Position numbers and translations under genes: made by a program
DNA from: Capitulum mitella
Lineage: Eukaryota > Arthropoda > Thecostraca > Pollicipedomorpha > Pollicipedidae
Assembly: GCA_030062745.1 (NCBI GenBank)
Contig: CP099848.1
Location: 15,549,081-15,613,080, forward strand
Direction: 5' to 3'
DNA: 64,000 bases
Shown: one piece after another, positions 1 through 11,248 of the stretch
Layout of the letters: each line of letters begins with the position of its first letter
How positions within the stretch are numbered: the first letter of the stretch is position 1
The notes under the pieces: generated by a model
Databases searched by the model: none
What the model was told of the DNA's origin: nothing
The model's input: only the letters and a program-made list of their open reading frames with translations

Positions 1-505
1 GTCTGAATGGGTGGTATTCTAAAACTTTACACGCGACCTTCAGTCGTTTGCCTCCCGCAACGCCGCTGTAGACCATTTCTTTTCATACGTAAGACAGTAT
101 ATCTGATGTTTCGTTACATTCGTTTTAAGGCAGTATATCTGACATTCCGCAAAATGTCATCAGATAAGCCTTCAAGCTACATCTTTAGAGCCTGATGATA
201 GTTCAGTTTGGAGAAATTCGCATTCGCTTCAAACACCAGAGTTCAGAAAAGGCCGACGACTTTCCACATTCACTTCGATAAAAAGTCAAGAACATCGCAC
301 TAATCACGAAATACAAACATCTGAATCAGATGGCAGCTGCGACTAATGTCGATCGTTCTGCTTCGGCAATACCATCATAAGCAAAAACGACGACATACAA
401 TTTTGCTCGTCATCACGATCCACAATACGAAGCACGGAGTTTGTTAGCACTGCAAACAGACCAACTTTCTCTCGCACCTCTAGCCTTCATGGTGTATAGG
501 CGTGT
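1..505. other. Unassigned AT-balanced sequence
   Basis: I find no conserved reading frame, RNA gene or repeat structure here. The open frames are short and unlike any family I know. Confidence 0.5.
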
Positions 506-696
506 CAGGATTTCGCCGACAAGGAGGCCACGACAAATTTAGCCCTCCCCCCTCATAAGTGAAACCTTGCCACATTATTTTGGTGTTCCGGAAATTTACA
601 CTTATTTTCGCATTTGGCGTCTAAAAAAACGTTAAATTTTTAACCCAAAGGCGAGGGGCCATGACCCCCTTAGGCCTTTCCTTGGCTGCGCCCCTG
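506..696. mobile_element. Candidate short hAT-type MITE
   Basis: The segment ends in CCTTGGCTGCGCCCCTG, the reverse complement of the CAGGGGCGCAGCCAAGG end typical of small hAT elements. It starts with a weaker match, CAGGATTTCGCCGACAAGG. The same right-hand end occurs in a nested element at 57871-58004. I could not find matching 8-bp target duplications, so the left boundary is approximate and the copy is probably old. Confidence 0.4.
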
Positions 697-2300
697 TCAC
701 AGTACGGAGTCAAAAACCGGCTTGTGCACGATTAAACTGAGAACTCTGCAGAGAACCCGGCGTAGCGACAGAAATCACTACTATGACATCGCAGAAAGCC
801 CCAGGGTTTCCGAGAGTTATTGAGTTCGTATTGGTAGAGTGCCAATGTAGCACTGAAACCACCAACCTGTCCCATGGACACCAAACAATCGCATTTTCGG
901 AAACAACCGACGAACCAGCTCCAGACAAGATAACACAACCGAACAAAGCGAAACAAAACAACTCCAGCTTCAGCGTCACGAACGTCTTCGACGGCCGGCC
1001 CCTCCACCTCCTCAGTCGGACAGGAAACGTGCGGACACCGCGTCCGGACGACGCCATCGCTGTTGACACAGCGGGCCCGGTCTGCCCGGCCGAGGGGGCC
1101 GCGTGCTCGCGTGGCTGCGCGTCGCCGGCCGACAGAGCACATTCCTGCCAGGACTGAGCGGCCGCCAGCCATGATCCGGATGGTCGACACTGATCCCTCC
1201 GCGGCTCACTGGCCCGGAGACGGGGATGGGCGCAAAGAGCCCGCCGCTGGGGCTCGGAGGCCCGGAGACGGGCGGGGAGCATACAGAGCTCGCAACGGTG
1301 GCCCGAGGCCCGAGGCCCAGGATAGGGAACTTCGATAATCAATACACTTTATTCTTCACGCTCGGAATGCCTAGCGAAATAACGCACGGGTCTCTGCTTC
1401 TCCGGGCCCACACAAGGACCACAAGCGACGAAACCGCCAACAAAGAGCCCCTCCAAACACGACCAAAGCCTCGCCTGCACGTCCCGGCGTTTCTCGAGCC
1501 GCGGCACGCCCGGGCCACGACCACCGGTCCTGTCGGTCACGAGGTCACCGCGCACCGGCGGAGGGCGGCGCACACCCCGCCGGGCGCCCGGCCGCCAGAC
1601 GAGGGCCGGCCGCAGCAGAGGGGCGTGATAAGGGCCAGTGGTGGTCGGCGCCGCCGGCCGGCCGTTACCGCCGTGATTGGGCCGGGCGGCGGCGGGTTTC
1701 CACCTCATTACAATACGGTTATTTACGGCCCCAGTTATTACAGGGCGCCGCGCCGAGTCGGCCTGGCTCGCAGAGGCGCGCGAGGCCGAGCCGGCCTGGC
1801 TCGCAGAGGCGCACGAGGACGAGCCGGCCGCCTCCCGCCAGCGACGGCCCTAGGGGGGAGGGACATACCTCTCCCCAAGATGATCAGGCTTGGCAAAGAC
1901 TGCTCATTTGTCCGATTACGGAGATGTATTTGCACAACTGTATTACAAAAACGTATGTTTTCTTAAGAAACAAAGGTAGCCGGTATCCAGGGAATCTTAC
2001 GCACCGCTTATAAAATTTCCAGTGCAAATCTCACCGTTTGCCGCCTCTGAAAATATTAGGGGGTTCGCCCTGCCTCGCTCGGAGCCGCCCTTTGTGCCGG
2101 CAGTCCAGTCCAGCACCGTCGGCGCCGCCGGCCGTCGACGTCAGCCTCCGAGCGCTGCGTCTGGCGTACCGCGCAGAACGACTCGTCACCCAGAACGTGG
2201 TCACCGAGACTGACTGGCTCGTCCAGTCTGAGGCTCGATGACCCCTCCGCGAGGCCCTCGTTTGGGACATCCGAGGGGCCATCTCCGAGAGACTGGCGAA
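697..2300. other. GC/CpG-rich non-coding block
   Basis: This stretch is markedly GC- and CpG-rich. It has long overlapping open frames on both strands, which is what high GC gives by chance. The translations are low-complexity (Arg/Pro/Ala/Gly) and match nothing I recognise. About 2.3 copies of a 33-bp unit (GCCGAGYCGGCCTGGCTCGC at its start) lie at 1752-1830. A host promoter or CpG island is possible but unsupported. Confidence 0.35.
1752..1830. repeat. 33-bp tandem repeat, about 2.3 copies
   Basis: The units start at 1752, 1785 and 1818 with near-identical sequence (CCTGGCTCGCAGAGGCGC in the core). Confidence 0.7.
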
Positions 2301-2317
2301 GATGGTTGTAAGAGATG

Positions 2318-2340
2318 GTTGGTTGGTTGGTTGGTTGGTC
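2318..2340. repeat. (GGTT)n microsatellite
   Basis: About six GGTT units. The motif TAAGAGATGGTTG occurs just before the tract and again near 2388, suggesting a local duplication. Confidence 0.75.
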
Positions 2341-2805
2341 ATTGGGGCTTAGGGGCGCACCGACTACAGGGTCATTCGGCGCCCATGTAAGAGATGGTTG
2401 CAAGCCGGTCGCGGAGAGCGGCGGCGGGGGGGGGGGCGTCGACTTTGTCGCAATATGGCACCTACGGTTGCGGACGAACAACCACGCCGTGGCAAGGGCA
2501 AGGTCAGGCAGGGCTTTCCCAGAGGCTGCCACCCCTGGCCGACCCGCGACCGCGGCCACAACCCGCTGGTTCCTCCTCGGCCTGGGGCGGCTACCGACGG
2601 GGATGGGGGGCGCGGGCTGGGGAGAGCGGTGCGCGCCTGCGGTCCGAGGAGTCCGCCGGCCGTCCGTTAGCTCTCCAGCGGTCGAGCCGCCCTATATCTG
2701 CCGGCAGGCAGCTGCCGTCCGACCGATGTCCAGTTCAGCTCCCTGGGTTATTCCGGTTCCACTGCAGCACGATCTGATAGAAGTTCCGTCCAGTGAGGGT
2801 CCAGT

Positions 2806-2965
2806 GGATATAGCCAGTCTCTCAGGGACCGTGTCCAGTGCAAATCCAGTCTCTCAGGGACCGTGTCCGATGCAGGTCCAGTCTCTCAGGGACCGTGTTC
2901 GACGCAGGTCCAGTCTCTCAGGGACCGTGTCAGGTACAGGTCCGGTCTCTCAGAGCCTGTGCGGT
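2806..2965. repeat. 32-bp minisatellite, 5 copies
   Basis: CTCTCAGGGACCGTGT recurs at 2819, 2851, 2883 and 2915, and in diverged form at 2947, an exact 32-bp spacing. Being two bases off a multiple of three, it reads in rotating frames and is unlikely to be coding. Confidence 0.85.
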
Positions 2966-3787
2966 GGAGCTCCGTTACCTCACAGCCCGAAACCAGCGGA
3001 GTTCGCCCCGGCAGCCGGTTTCTGGGCTGGCCTCTGGAGGCGACCGGCGGTGATGACCTTGGCTGGCCGGCCGGGCGCCGGCGGTCGGCGACCACACAGA
3101 CTGACCGGACGACGGACGCCCGTTTCCTGGCACTGCCTGCCCGCCGAGCGTAAGATACATCTCGTCGCTCCCTTCCACTCCCCGCCCCCCGCCGCAATCG
3201 TAAAATCCTTGAGTTCTTATATTTTTCTGAGCCGTTATATCCAATCCTTCAGTTAAAAGGAAAGCACAAGCCGTATCTGGTATAGCTGTCATAGACGCAA
3301 TGCGAAACAAAAATTCGGACCCCATGAGAGAGGTTAGGGTCGCTTATTTATCGAGGAAATCAGGTGCAACTATATCCCAGCTACCATGCGAGAAGCATCT
3401 GCATGTGCGTTTTTTCCGAGCGCCGGCTGTCTTCTCTACACAAGACGTCGCCGACCTCCCACTACCTCCCGCCTCTCACCAGCCCTGCTGGGGACCGGGC
3501 AGTACTCCAAGCCGGCACCGGCTCCGAGAGCTGGGTGTGGCGACTTGCACCTGGCCGGGACCTCCCAGTGGCAGGTGCAGTTACGGCTGTGCGCCGCCGG
3601 CGGCCGCCGTCTCCCGCTGCGCCGGACACAGCCGTCTCCGGGCGGCGCTGAACCGCGGAACCACTGCAGGGCGCAGTGAAACAGGCGGAACAGAACGGGC
3701 GGAGCAGAAAAGATGGGGCGAAACGGGCGGGACAGAACCGACCCAACAGGGGAGGACCAGAACAGGCGGAACAGTGCAGACGGACAA
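2966..3787. other. GC-rich non-coding sequence leading into a minisatellite
   Basis: No gene recognised. From about 3666 degenerate units such as GGCGGAACAGAACGGGCGGA appear. They look like worn edge copies of the 28-bp minisatellite that follows. Confidence 0.4.
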
Positions 3788-4110
3788 GAGCACGTGGAAC
3801 AGAGCGGACGGACAACAGTAGGTGGAACAGAGCGGACGGACCCGAACAGGTGGAACAGAGCGGACGGACCAGAACAGGTGGAACAGTGCGGACGGACCAG
3901 AACAGGTGGAACAGAGCGGACGGACCAGAACAGGTGGAACTGCGCGGACGGACCAGAACAGGTGGAACAGAGCGGACGGACCAGAACAGGTGGAACTGAG
4001 CGGACGGACCAGAACAGGTGGAACAGAGCGGACGGACCAGAACAGGTGGAACTGAGCGGACGGACCAGAACAGGTGGAACAGAGCGGACGGACCAGAGCA
4101 GGTGGGCGGC
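3788..4110. repeat. 28-bp minisatellite, about 11 copies
   Basis: The consensus contains GACCAGAACAGGTGGAACAG. GTGGAAC occurs at 3794, 3822, 3850, 3878, 3906, 3934, 3962, 3990, 4018, 4046 and 4074, with a partial copy at 4102. Central copies are almost identical, suggesting recent homogenisation. The minus strand is open in all three frames through the array, giving long artificial peptides with a 28-residue period (VPPVLVRPLCSTCSGPSA). I do not regard these as genes. Confidence 0.9.
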
Positions 4111-6228
4111 CAGTAGCCGCCGGCCAATCACCTGCTGGTGGGCCGGAGCACCACGTCATGGGGCACAACCCGTCCGGAAGTCATCGTCTGCCGGCGCGGA
4201 TGCCTCTGGCGGAGTAAACTTAGGTCACCACCTGCATCATCCGCGTCCAGAGGCGACCACGTCGGGAAAACCCGTCCTACTCCCCGTTATCTGGCGACGG
4301 CACGGCCGGCGCTCGATCACCGGATGACGCAGTATCCGGGATAACCTAGTCGGCAAAGGTCAGACCGAGACATGCCACTGTGCAGACGCCAGACTTTGTC
4401 TCGCAAAGTCCCAGCGTCCCCGCCGTGTTTCGAGCCTTTCGTGCGTGTGTTTCTGACAAGTCTGCACGGGCAAGAGAAGGGACGGGGAGGCGGCAGGGAC
4501 GCAGGCGGGGGTGGCTGGTCGGCGTGACGAGTCAGAGAACGTAATAACCGAGTGTTCTGGGTGGTCGGCGGCGAGCAGCCAGGGGCGGAACAGTCGCCCT
4601 GCGGTGGACGCCGAACGCCAAGGTCCCTCGGAGATTGGCACAGAGTCCCGAAGGCTAGCGGGAAACGCGGTTTGTGGACCTCCGCAAACTCCCGAAACCT
4701 TCGGCGCTAGAGGCGTTGGAAGTGCTCATTCACTGTTAACATGGTTCAGAGAGCAAAAGGCAAAGGGCGGACATGTGGAAACGCTAAAAATAAGTTAGGC
4801 ACGTTTTCCTTATACCTAGAGCCATAGTGCTCCAAACATCACAGATAAAGGAAACTCGAGACGGAAAAAATGATGGTGATTAGTTATTTGCCGTTCGATA
4901 GCAACGTTTGGAAACGCCCTCAGTGTATGAGTTCGAGTGAGATGGTTGAAACGAACTACCCACGCGGGAGATAACATGCAGGGTCAGGGAGTACTGGGAG
5001 CTACCACCGACCGTAGATACATTTCTTGCACGCCGTCGCTTGTGACGGGTCTGGAAAGCGTGAGGAGCGCTGGCCAATTTACGCGAGATAACGACCACGT
5101 GACTCGTCGCGCTCCTGGCTATATCGGTACAGTGCCATTCATCACAGGTCACCCGGCAGAGCTGGCTAGGCTCCAGCTAGGTGTGATAACAGACTGATCA
5201 CCGCTTTCTCCGAAAAAAGCTTCGGCAAAGAAGAAAACAGGAATGTCGCGGCCACTAGGCGAAACAAATGAGGTTTTCTGGTGTCTTAGACTCTGGGAAG
5301 GGAGGACACCATCTCGCTGACGCCATCGACTGCTGACCGTCCGTGAATCAGATTCCCCGTAAAACAAATCCCATGCCTGCTTGCATCAGTCCCAGGTCAT
5401 TAACCTTTGCTCTGGAGACGGACATCCCGGCCCCGACCTGTCCCTAGTGGGTCCCTGTCCCTAACTCGATCGGTATCCCCGTCCCTGTTCCCAACCCGCA
5501 CGGCGGCCAGACCCAGTTCCTGGAAGCCAGTCGCGCCCCGCCACAGTCGCCAGGTGAGTTCGGCGGCTGCGCTGTCCGCTGCGTCACTGTTTGCCGGGCC
5601 TGCGGCGGCCGACCGCTGGCACCGTCCCGCCCTGATGACGTCAAGCGCGCGTTCAAAACAGCGCCTGCGAGCGTCATCCGCGCAGCGTCGGCGGCGGCGA
5701 CGGCAGCGGCGGCGGTGGCGGCGCCCGAGGCGCCGGCTGAGGCAGCGGAGCCCGGATGGACCCGCCGAAACGCCGCGGCCGCCGCCGCTGCCTGAGCAGC
5801 TCACGTGGACCGAGCGCGTGCCTGCGGCCCGCCGGACCGCGTGCACCTATAGTTAGCCCGCCAATATGACAGCCGCTAAGAGAGATGTCTTTTTTTTGGC
5901 ACGGGTAGGTCTCTCCGTGTCCCGCGCGGCCGGCCGGCCGCGTCACCGGCCGGCCACGCCGGCCCGTCCGGCGGCGTTCGCACGGGGCACGGTGCGGCAA
6001 GCGTCTGACACACGGGACACGACCCCATGACGCCACCGCCCGTTGCACCGTGGAGCCAGGCGGTGCCATGCAGCGGTACAGGCCTGATGGCGACTGGTAC
6101 AGGGCGGGCCACCGCCGTGGAGACAGCGGTGTTTCCCGCCGGAACGTTCCCGTTGTCCCGCTATGAATCAGTTCAGAATCGCCTCCTCTTCTCCATTCCT
6201 TGATTCTTCCTCAAGTCTGTCTTTCATT
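4111..6228. other. GC-rich non-coding sequence
   Basis: No convincing coding exon or element boundary. CGG/GGC-rich runs near 5685-5760 create Arg- and Pro-rich open frames on both strands. They have no recognisable domain. Confidence 0.35.
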
Positions 6229-6335
6229 ACTGTTTGCCCCCCCCCCTCTCTCTCTCTGTCTCCCTTTCTATTTCATATTCTTCTTTCTTCCCTCCTCTTT
6301 CTCAATTTCTCCCATTTCTCCCAGTCCGTACCTCG
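6229..6335. repeat. CT-rich polypyrimidine tract
   Basis: The plus strand is almost purely C and T for about 100 bases, starting with a C run and (CT)n. It resembles a degraded microsatellite or a strong pyrimidine tract. No acceptor followed by a recognisable exon is seen. Confidence 0.6.
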
Positions 6336-6880
6336 GTCTCGATCGGCCTCTTTGCACACACATAATAACGTTCGAGCTGTGCAACGCTCCGACACAGCCT
6401 CACCAACAGACAGGTTCTAAAAAAAAGTTCACGGCCGCTACTGCGAGGCGTAAAGAACCGGTTCCGAAAGCTCTCTCCCTCTCTCCGTTCACCGCTGGGT
6501 TGATGGTCTCGTGGTTGAGGCCGATGCAGGCAGCGCAGCCGCAGGCCGCCTCCCGCCTTTTTCCCAGCCGAAGAACGAACCGGCCGGCCGGCGCTGCAGA
6601 CGACCGCAGCTCCCGGCAGCCCTGCCCGTCAGCACCGCGCTCACCAGCTGGCCCATGTCACCGAGAGTGAAACCCCGGCTGAAATCGGCCCCGGAAACGG
6701 CTGCCGGCGGAGCGGCTGATCCAGCTTCTGGTCTCTGTCTGACACTGAGGTCAGGGACGGCTGAGGAAGAGGCATCTGGTCCAGCCACTGAACTGCACCG
6801 GACGGCCGCTTAGAACTAGTTACTGCTCTTGTGATAATGATGGAATCAGTTCTTGATCACCCCAAGAGGGAGAAGTGGGC

Positions 6881-7258
6881 GGCAATCCTTTAGAAGCGCA
6901 CGCCATAAACCAAGCACACTGGATGACACATATACGGCGCGCGTGGCAAAAGGAGACGTCAGCTGTTGCGAGAAACAACAACATTATGCACTGGAGCTCC
7001 AGGTCGTAGATCACCTACTATTCGTTCTTGTTTTACACAGTAGGTTAGGTTAGGTTAGGTTAGGTTAGGTTAGGTTAGGTAAGGTAAGGTAAGGTTAGGT
7101 TAGGTTAGGATAGCGAATAGTAGGTGATCCACGACCCTGGAGCTCCAGTGCATAATGTTGTTGTTTCTCGCAACAGCTGACGTCTCCTTTTGCCACGCGC
7201 GCCGTATATGTGTCATCCAGTGTGCTTGGTTTATGGCGCACGCTTCTAAAGGATTACC
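6881..7258. mobile_element. Foldback Mutator-like MITE with telomeric-repeat core
   Basis: Two inverted arms of about 144 bp (6881-7024 and 7114-7258) are nearly identical. They start GGCAATCCTTTAGAAGCGCA and end with the complement of GGTAATCCTTTAGAAGCG. The 9-mer GAAGTGGGC directly flanks both outer ends (6872-6880 and 7259-7267), a clean 9-bp target-site duplication. Long inverted ends with 9-bp duplications are the signature of Mutator-like elements. There is no coding capacity. The ~89-bp space between the arms is mostly TTAGG repeat. Arm identity and the intact duplication suggest a fairly recent insertion. Confidence 0.8.
7041..7112. repeat. (TTAGG)n telomere-type repeat
   Basis: About 14 pentamers of TTAGG, with a few TAAGG variants at 7080-7094. 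TTAGG is the telomeric repeat of most arthropods. Here it sits inside a transposable element rather than at a chromosome end. Confidence 0.9.
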
Positions 7259-7529
7259 GAAGTGGGCGACAGGCCGACAGTCGTCTGTGACCGCGTTGTT
7301 CGGAAATAAAGTTGCTGTCATGCCTTAGCGTCATGGCTTTCAGATATGAGAAACGCTATAAAAACCAGTCGGCAGTGTCCAAGAATTAGTGAGTCAGACC
7401 TGTACCGGGATAAGGTGAAGCCACATAGCTTCGCAACGTCGGCCATCGTGCAGTGGTGAGTGTCGATGACAGTGAAAGAACGTGGTCAAATTATTTGACG
7501 AATAAAACAGCTGTTCTATTCGTCAGATT

Positions 7530-7798
7530 CAGGGACGTACCTTGGGGGAAGGGGATATGGGGGCAATGTCCCCCGAGCCAAGCGGGCTACACTAGATACT
7601 TAGGGATTTCGTAGGAATACGGAAAAACGTTATACATATAAAACAAAAGTAAACATTACGTGTTTTTCCTGTGTATTGAATATGAGGTCAGGTGCACAAT
7701 ATTACTGCTTTTCCTTATGAATTTCGTCATATGCCAGTGACATGTGACAGAATCTGACATCTGCCCTCCCCCCGAGGAAAATCTCGGCGACGCACCTG
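7530..7798. mobile_element. hAT-type MITE, 269 bp
   Basis: Starts CAGGGACGTACCTTGGGGGA and ends TCTCGGCGACGCACCTG. Both outer flanks are GTCAGATT (7522-7529 and 7799-7806), a perfect 8-bp target-site duplication typical of hAT transposons. It has no coding capacity. A related but truncated copy begins at 9450. Confidence 0.85.
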
Positions 7799-7806
7799 GT
7801 CAGATT

Positions 7807-9449
7807 CCTTACATCCCTAAACCAATGCACGTGGCGCCAACGTTGTAATATAGTTCGCATGATGTTGGTGATGCCCTCCTACCTCGATTCACTACAGCGG
7901 CCGCGGCTGCAGTTACGCAAAACATCTCATAGCCACATCCAGCAATATGCTGTCTTCGCCAGAACAGCTTCGCACATCTGCATTGCCCAATTCTATCACC
8001 GGATCCAAGTGCGGGACTCTGTTTCATGAAATGTTGGTTAAGATCAAAGCTATTTCCCATCATTCGTTGCCCATTTAAGAATACGTAACGTTATTGCTTC
8101 ATTGCCTTCGTCGGGATTCAGTTTTGATACGTGTTTCTGTACCTCCGCAACGCTGCAATGTCGGTTTTCACCAATAAGGCCCTCTGGTTACAGGACAAAC
8201 TACAGAAGGGTGTTGAACGTTGAAAATCATTATCTTCCGATACAAGCAGATTATCATTCGTGATCTGGACACGACGCGTTGCTTTACAAAAGCACACTTA
8301 CCATCTTCAGAGATATTCCAGGGGCCAGTGCAGTCCGCCCGGATGCACCGGCGTTTGAGTGGACTGGCCTTTCGATCTGGAAGTGTTGTCTCAAGTAGCT
8401 TCTCCCGGTCAGTACGCGGGCCGCCGCCGTACGTCTGGCACGGTTTCCGCGGTTCCACGGGTCTCTTGCCTACGACTTAAAGTTTGACTTCAGCACTCGG
8501 TAACGGGGCGCAGACGCACACGCATCGCGCGCCGGGCGCTGCTCCACTCGGCAGCACCCTCAGCTGATCACAGGGCCGCGCGCCGCGCCGCGCCGCGCCG
8601 CGCCGCGCCGCCCCGCCGCCGGCCGCCGCACGCCGGCCACCCACGCTGCCAAGCGATTCTACGTCAGCGACATCTACAGAGGAAAATAGAGAGCTTAGGT
8701 CCCTCTATCGTCCGTTCCCGCCTTGGCTTTAGGACACAGCAAGAAGTAGCGGTACGCCATAGGAGGACACTGTGGCAGTGCCTCAACGAGCATATCGGGG
8801 GATGTCAATTTAAGCCATACGCTGAAAATTAAATGCATAATTAAACTGGAGCAAAGTGCTCAGTTTGCTCCCGTGTCATCAACATAGCTGGGAACATCCT
8901 GCAAAGACGCCCCACGCAGCGCCTCATTCCCACTCCGCTGCCCCCTCAAGCATACGGCGCGAGGCGACCTTAGAGGCAGCCAGGTCTCACCTGCCTCAGC
9001 TAATTCTAGAATCCAATATAATACAGCGCCCCTGGTGAGTGTCCATGAAACTGCACGTCGGCCGCCACCAACGCAGCTGACAGAGCCCTTGTGAGACGAG
9101 CCGCAGTAGGCTCTGGCCGTTTCTCCGCCGCGTAGCCACCGTCGTCGGGCTCACCGGCGAAAAATGCTCTAATGCACGACTGCACACCACTTGCATCAGT
9201 GGCGTGGAGAGGAATGTGTTCGTAGGATGACGGTTGATTGAAATATTGCCAACTTTCGTTTTGCAATAGCTCAAAATGTTAGATATCTGTTTTGCAGCTG
9301 TGCACAAGTGATTCAGGAATGACTGCATGCCCGAGCAGTGAAGACCATTTATTCGCCATTGTAACCAGGGAGAACTTTCCGTCTGAGGTGCTGGATGCGA
9401 GCGTATACCAATGACTTTCTTTGCGATTTCCATTCTCTCAAGCCCCAGG
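7807..9449. other. Unassigned sequence with a CpG-rich centre
   Basis: No gene recognised. GC and CpG content peaks at about 8400-8660, including a CGCCG-type simple repeat at 8577-8612. Upstream and downstream are AT-richer. A promoter cannot be excluded, but no exon is evident next to it. Confidence 0.35.
8577..8612. repeat. (CCGCG)n simple repeat
   Basis: About seven CCGCG/CGCCG pentamers in a row, inside a CpG-rich patch. Confidence 0.8.
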
Positions 9450-9660
9450 CAGGGACGTAGCCAAGGGGGGGGGGCATGGGGGCCATGGCTCCCCCTGAGC
9501 CAAGCGGTTTGCACTAGATATAAGACGATTTCGCATTAATGCGTAATAGTGATCATATATATGTTAGAAAATCAAACATATGCTTTCTTGTTCATTAAAT
9601 ATAAGATAAATTGCCTAAAATTACTGCCTTTCTTGTAAACGTTTCACTGTACTGCCATGA
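9450..9660. mobile_element. Truncated hAT-type MITE
   Basis: Starts CAGGGACGTAGCCAAGGGGG and shares internal words with the 7530-7798 element, including a GAGCCAAGCGG stretch followed by a CACTAGATA stretch. No matching right end is visible, so it is 3'-truncated or diverged. Confidence 0.6.
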
Positions 9661-11248
9661 TGTTTTTTGGAACATGCACTAAGCAAATCCAAAGGCATAT
9701 CAATCTAACTGGCGCGTTTCACATCGCTTGCATTGCAGTTTCAGGCACATAATTTGTCTTGCATTACATTGACGTTGAAGATGATTTTCACAGCATTTCA
9801 TTGACAGGAATCGGACTGCACCGGAAATGTCGTGCAACTTTTGGCTTATCCACTCCCCTCTCTCTCTCTCGTATTCACGTTGCGAAAAATGTGTTTCATA
9901 ACTGTATTGTAGTACATGGCAAGGTACCCTTCTCTGTAGTGCAATGAATGGTATCTGAGGCACGCACTATCCGTGTACGTACCATCCGCATGCATTGCAG
10001 ATCGTTTTGATTACCTTGCCTGGACTCGAGCGACTTGTGCGATAACAGTCTCAGTAGCATACACCCTTCGTTGCCAGGATGCAGTTTTACTGAATTACAA
10101 AACGTGGAATTTCTTGACGGCTCTGTTTTCTGCACAAACCAAAGTCGCGGCGCTGGCCAGGCTCGCCAATGCCATGCCTCATGGTCTGCGGTGCCGGTGG
10201 ACCCCACGTCGACAGGCACGGGGTCCACCGGCACGTGTCAGCAGGCGTCTCGGCGGCGGCCGCGCCACCGCCAACACTGAGCCGCGCTGCGGTGAAGGCC
10301 GGGCTCCGTGCTATCGATGAACTTCGTGACGGCACAAGCCGAAGCCGAGGTGCCGACGGACTGCGTGGCAGCGGCGGATGGGGCCGAGGGACCGACTGGT
10401 GCGCCTCGAGTTCGCGGCCGCTGCGCCCGGGACGTTGTCCGAGCGACTTCCACGGTCAGACCCACAACCGCCGGAGGTCTTTTGTCAAAGGCGGCAGGAC
10501 CTACGGTGCTGGGCAACCCTCCCACACTAGCCAGCCAAGCAAGCAAACAAACAAACAAACCAGCCAAACAAACACCGCCTGTTCTGGCCATGTCCGATAC
10601 CTGCCAAAGCCAAGGATATCGACTGAAATGCGTCGGCAAGGTCCTACAAGACCACAAAGCGGCGATAAACAAAACTGGAAGCAATGTCGACTGGCCAGTG
10701 CAGGCTGCGGTACAAAACATTTGTCCGGGCGACGGAGGTCGTAAGAAGGAAGCCCGGGCGTGGGAACGCCCGGTGCGTACGCCCAATGGACGCCAACGCA
10801 TTGAGGGCTTCCATCTATGAAGCTCCCCACTACCAATACCTTCATGCCCCAGTCGAAGATGTATGTCATCTGAAATCACAGCCAGGGGCATGCACAATGA
10901 TTTCCTGGAGAAGGTTGAGATTACGTGGTCAGTTACGAAATACGCGGCCGGGAAGTGCAAAGCATGACCATAGTTTCATGGTTTGTGGACTTTTTTATGA
11001 TCAGGCTGACCAATGGTCACTGCCATAAGGGCAAGCTACGTTGCATTCATTTTCGTTGAGGCAAAAAGCTATTTTAGACCAGCTCATGGTTGCCTGGTTT
11101 GCAGGAGAAATGAGGAGAGGCCAAAACCGGAAGGTATGCACGGGAGAGGTTCAATTTAACATGTACACTAGCAACACTACCACACAACATATGGTACATA
11201 GTGAATACAGATAGGACATAGGCGCAATTCATGTGGATGTCAACATTG
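9661..11248. other. Unassigned sequence
   Basis: No conserved coding exon. A GC-rich patch at 10170-10450 and an A-rich (CAAA)n-like tract at 10535-10575 are the only compositional features. Confidence 0.4.

Noticed and set aside
1226-1966. Long plus-strand open frame of 246 residues
   Set aside because: It lies in GC-rich sequence and is of low complexity (Arg/Gly/Pro/Ala), with equally long frames on the other strand. No domain is visible.
2315-3256. Plus-strand open frame of 313 residues
   Set aside because: It crosses a (GGTT)n tract, a G run and the 32-bp minisatellite, and has no recognisable domain. Open by base composition.
3436-4168. Long overlapping minus-strand open frames of about 200 residues
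   Set aside because: They are produced by the stop-free 28-bp minisatellite read in all three frames. No motif, start context or flanking exon supports a gene.
7041-7112. A true chromosome end or telomere fusion point
   Set aside because: The TTAGG tract is short and lies between the arms of an element with its own 9-bp target duplication. Ordinary sequence continues on both sides.
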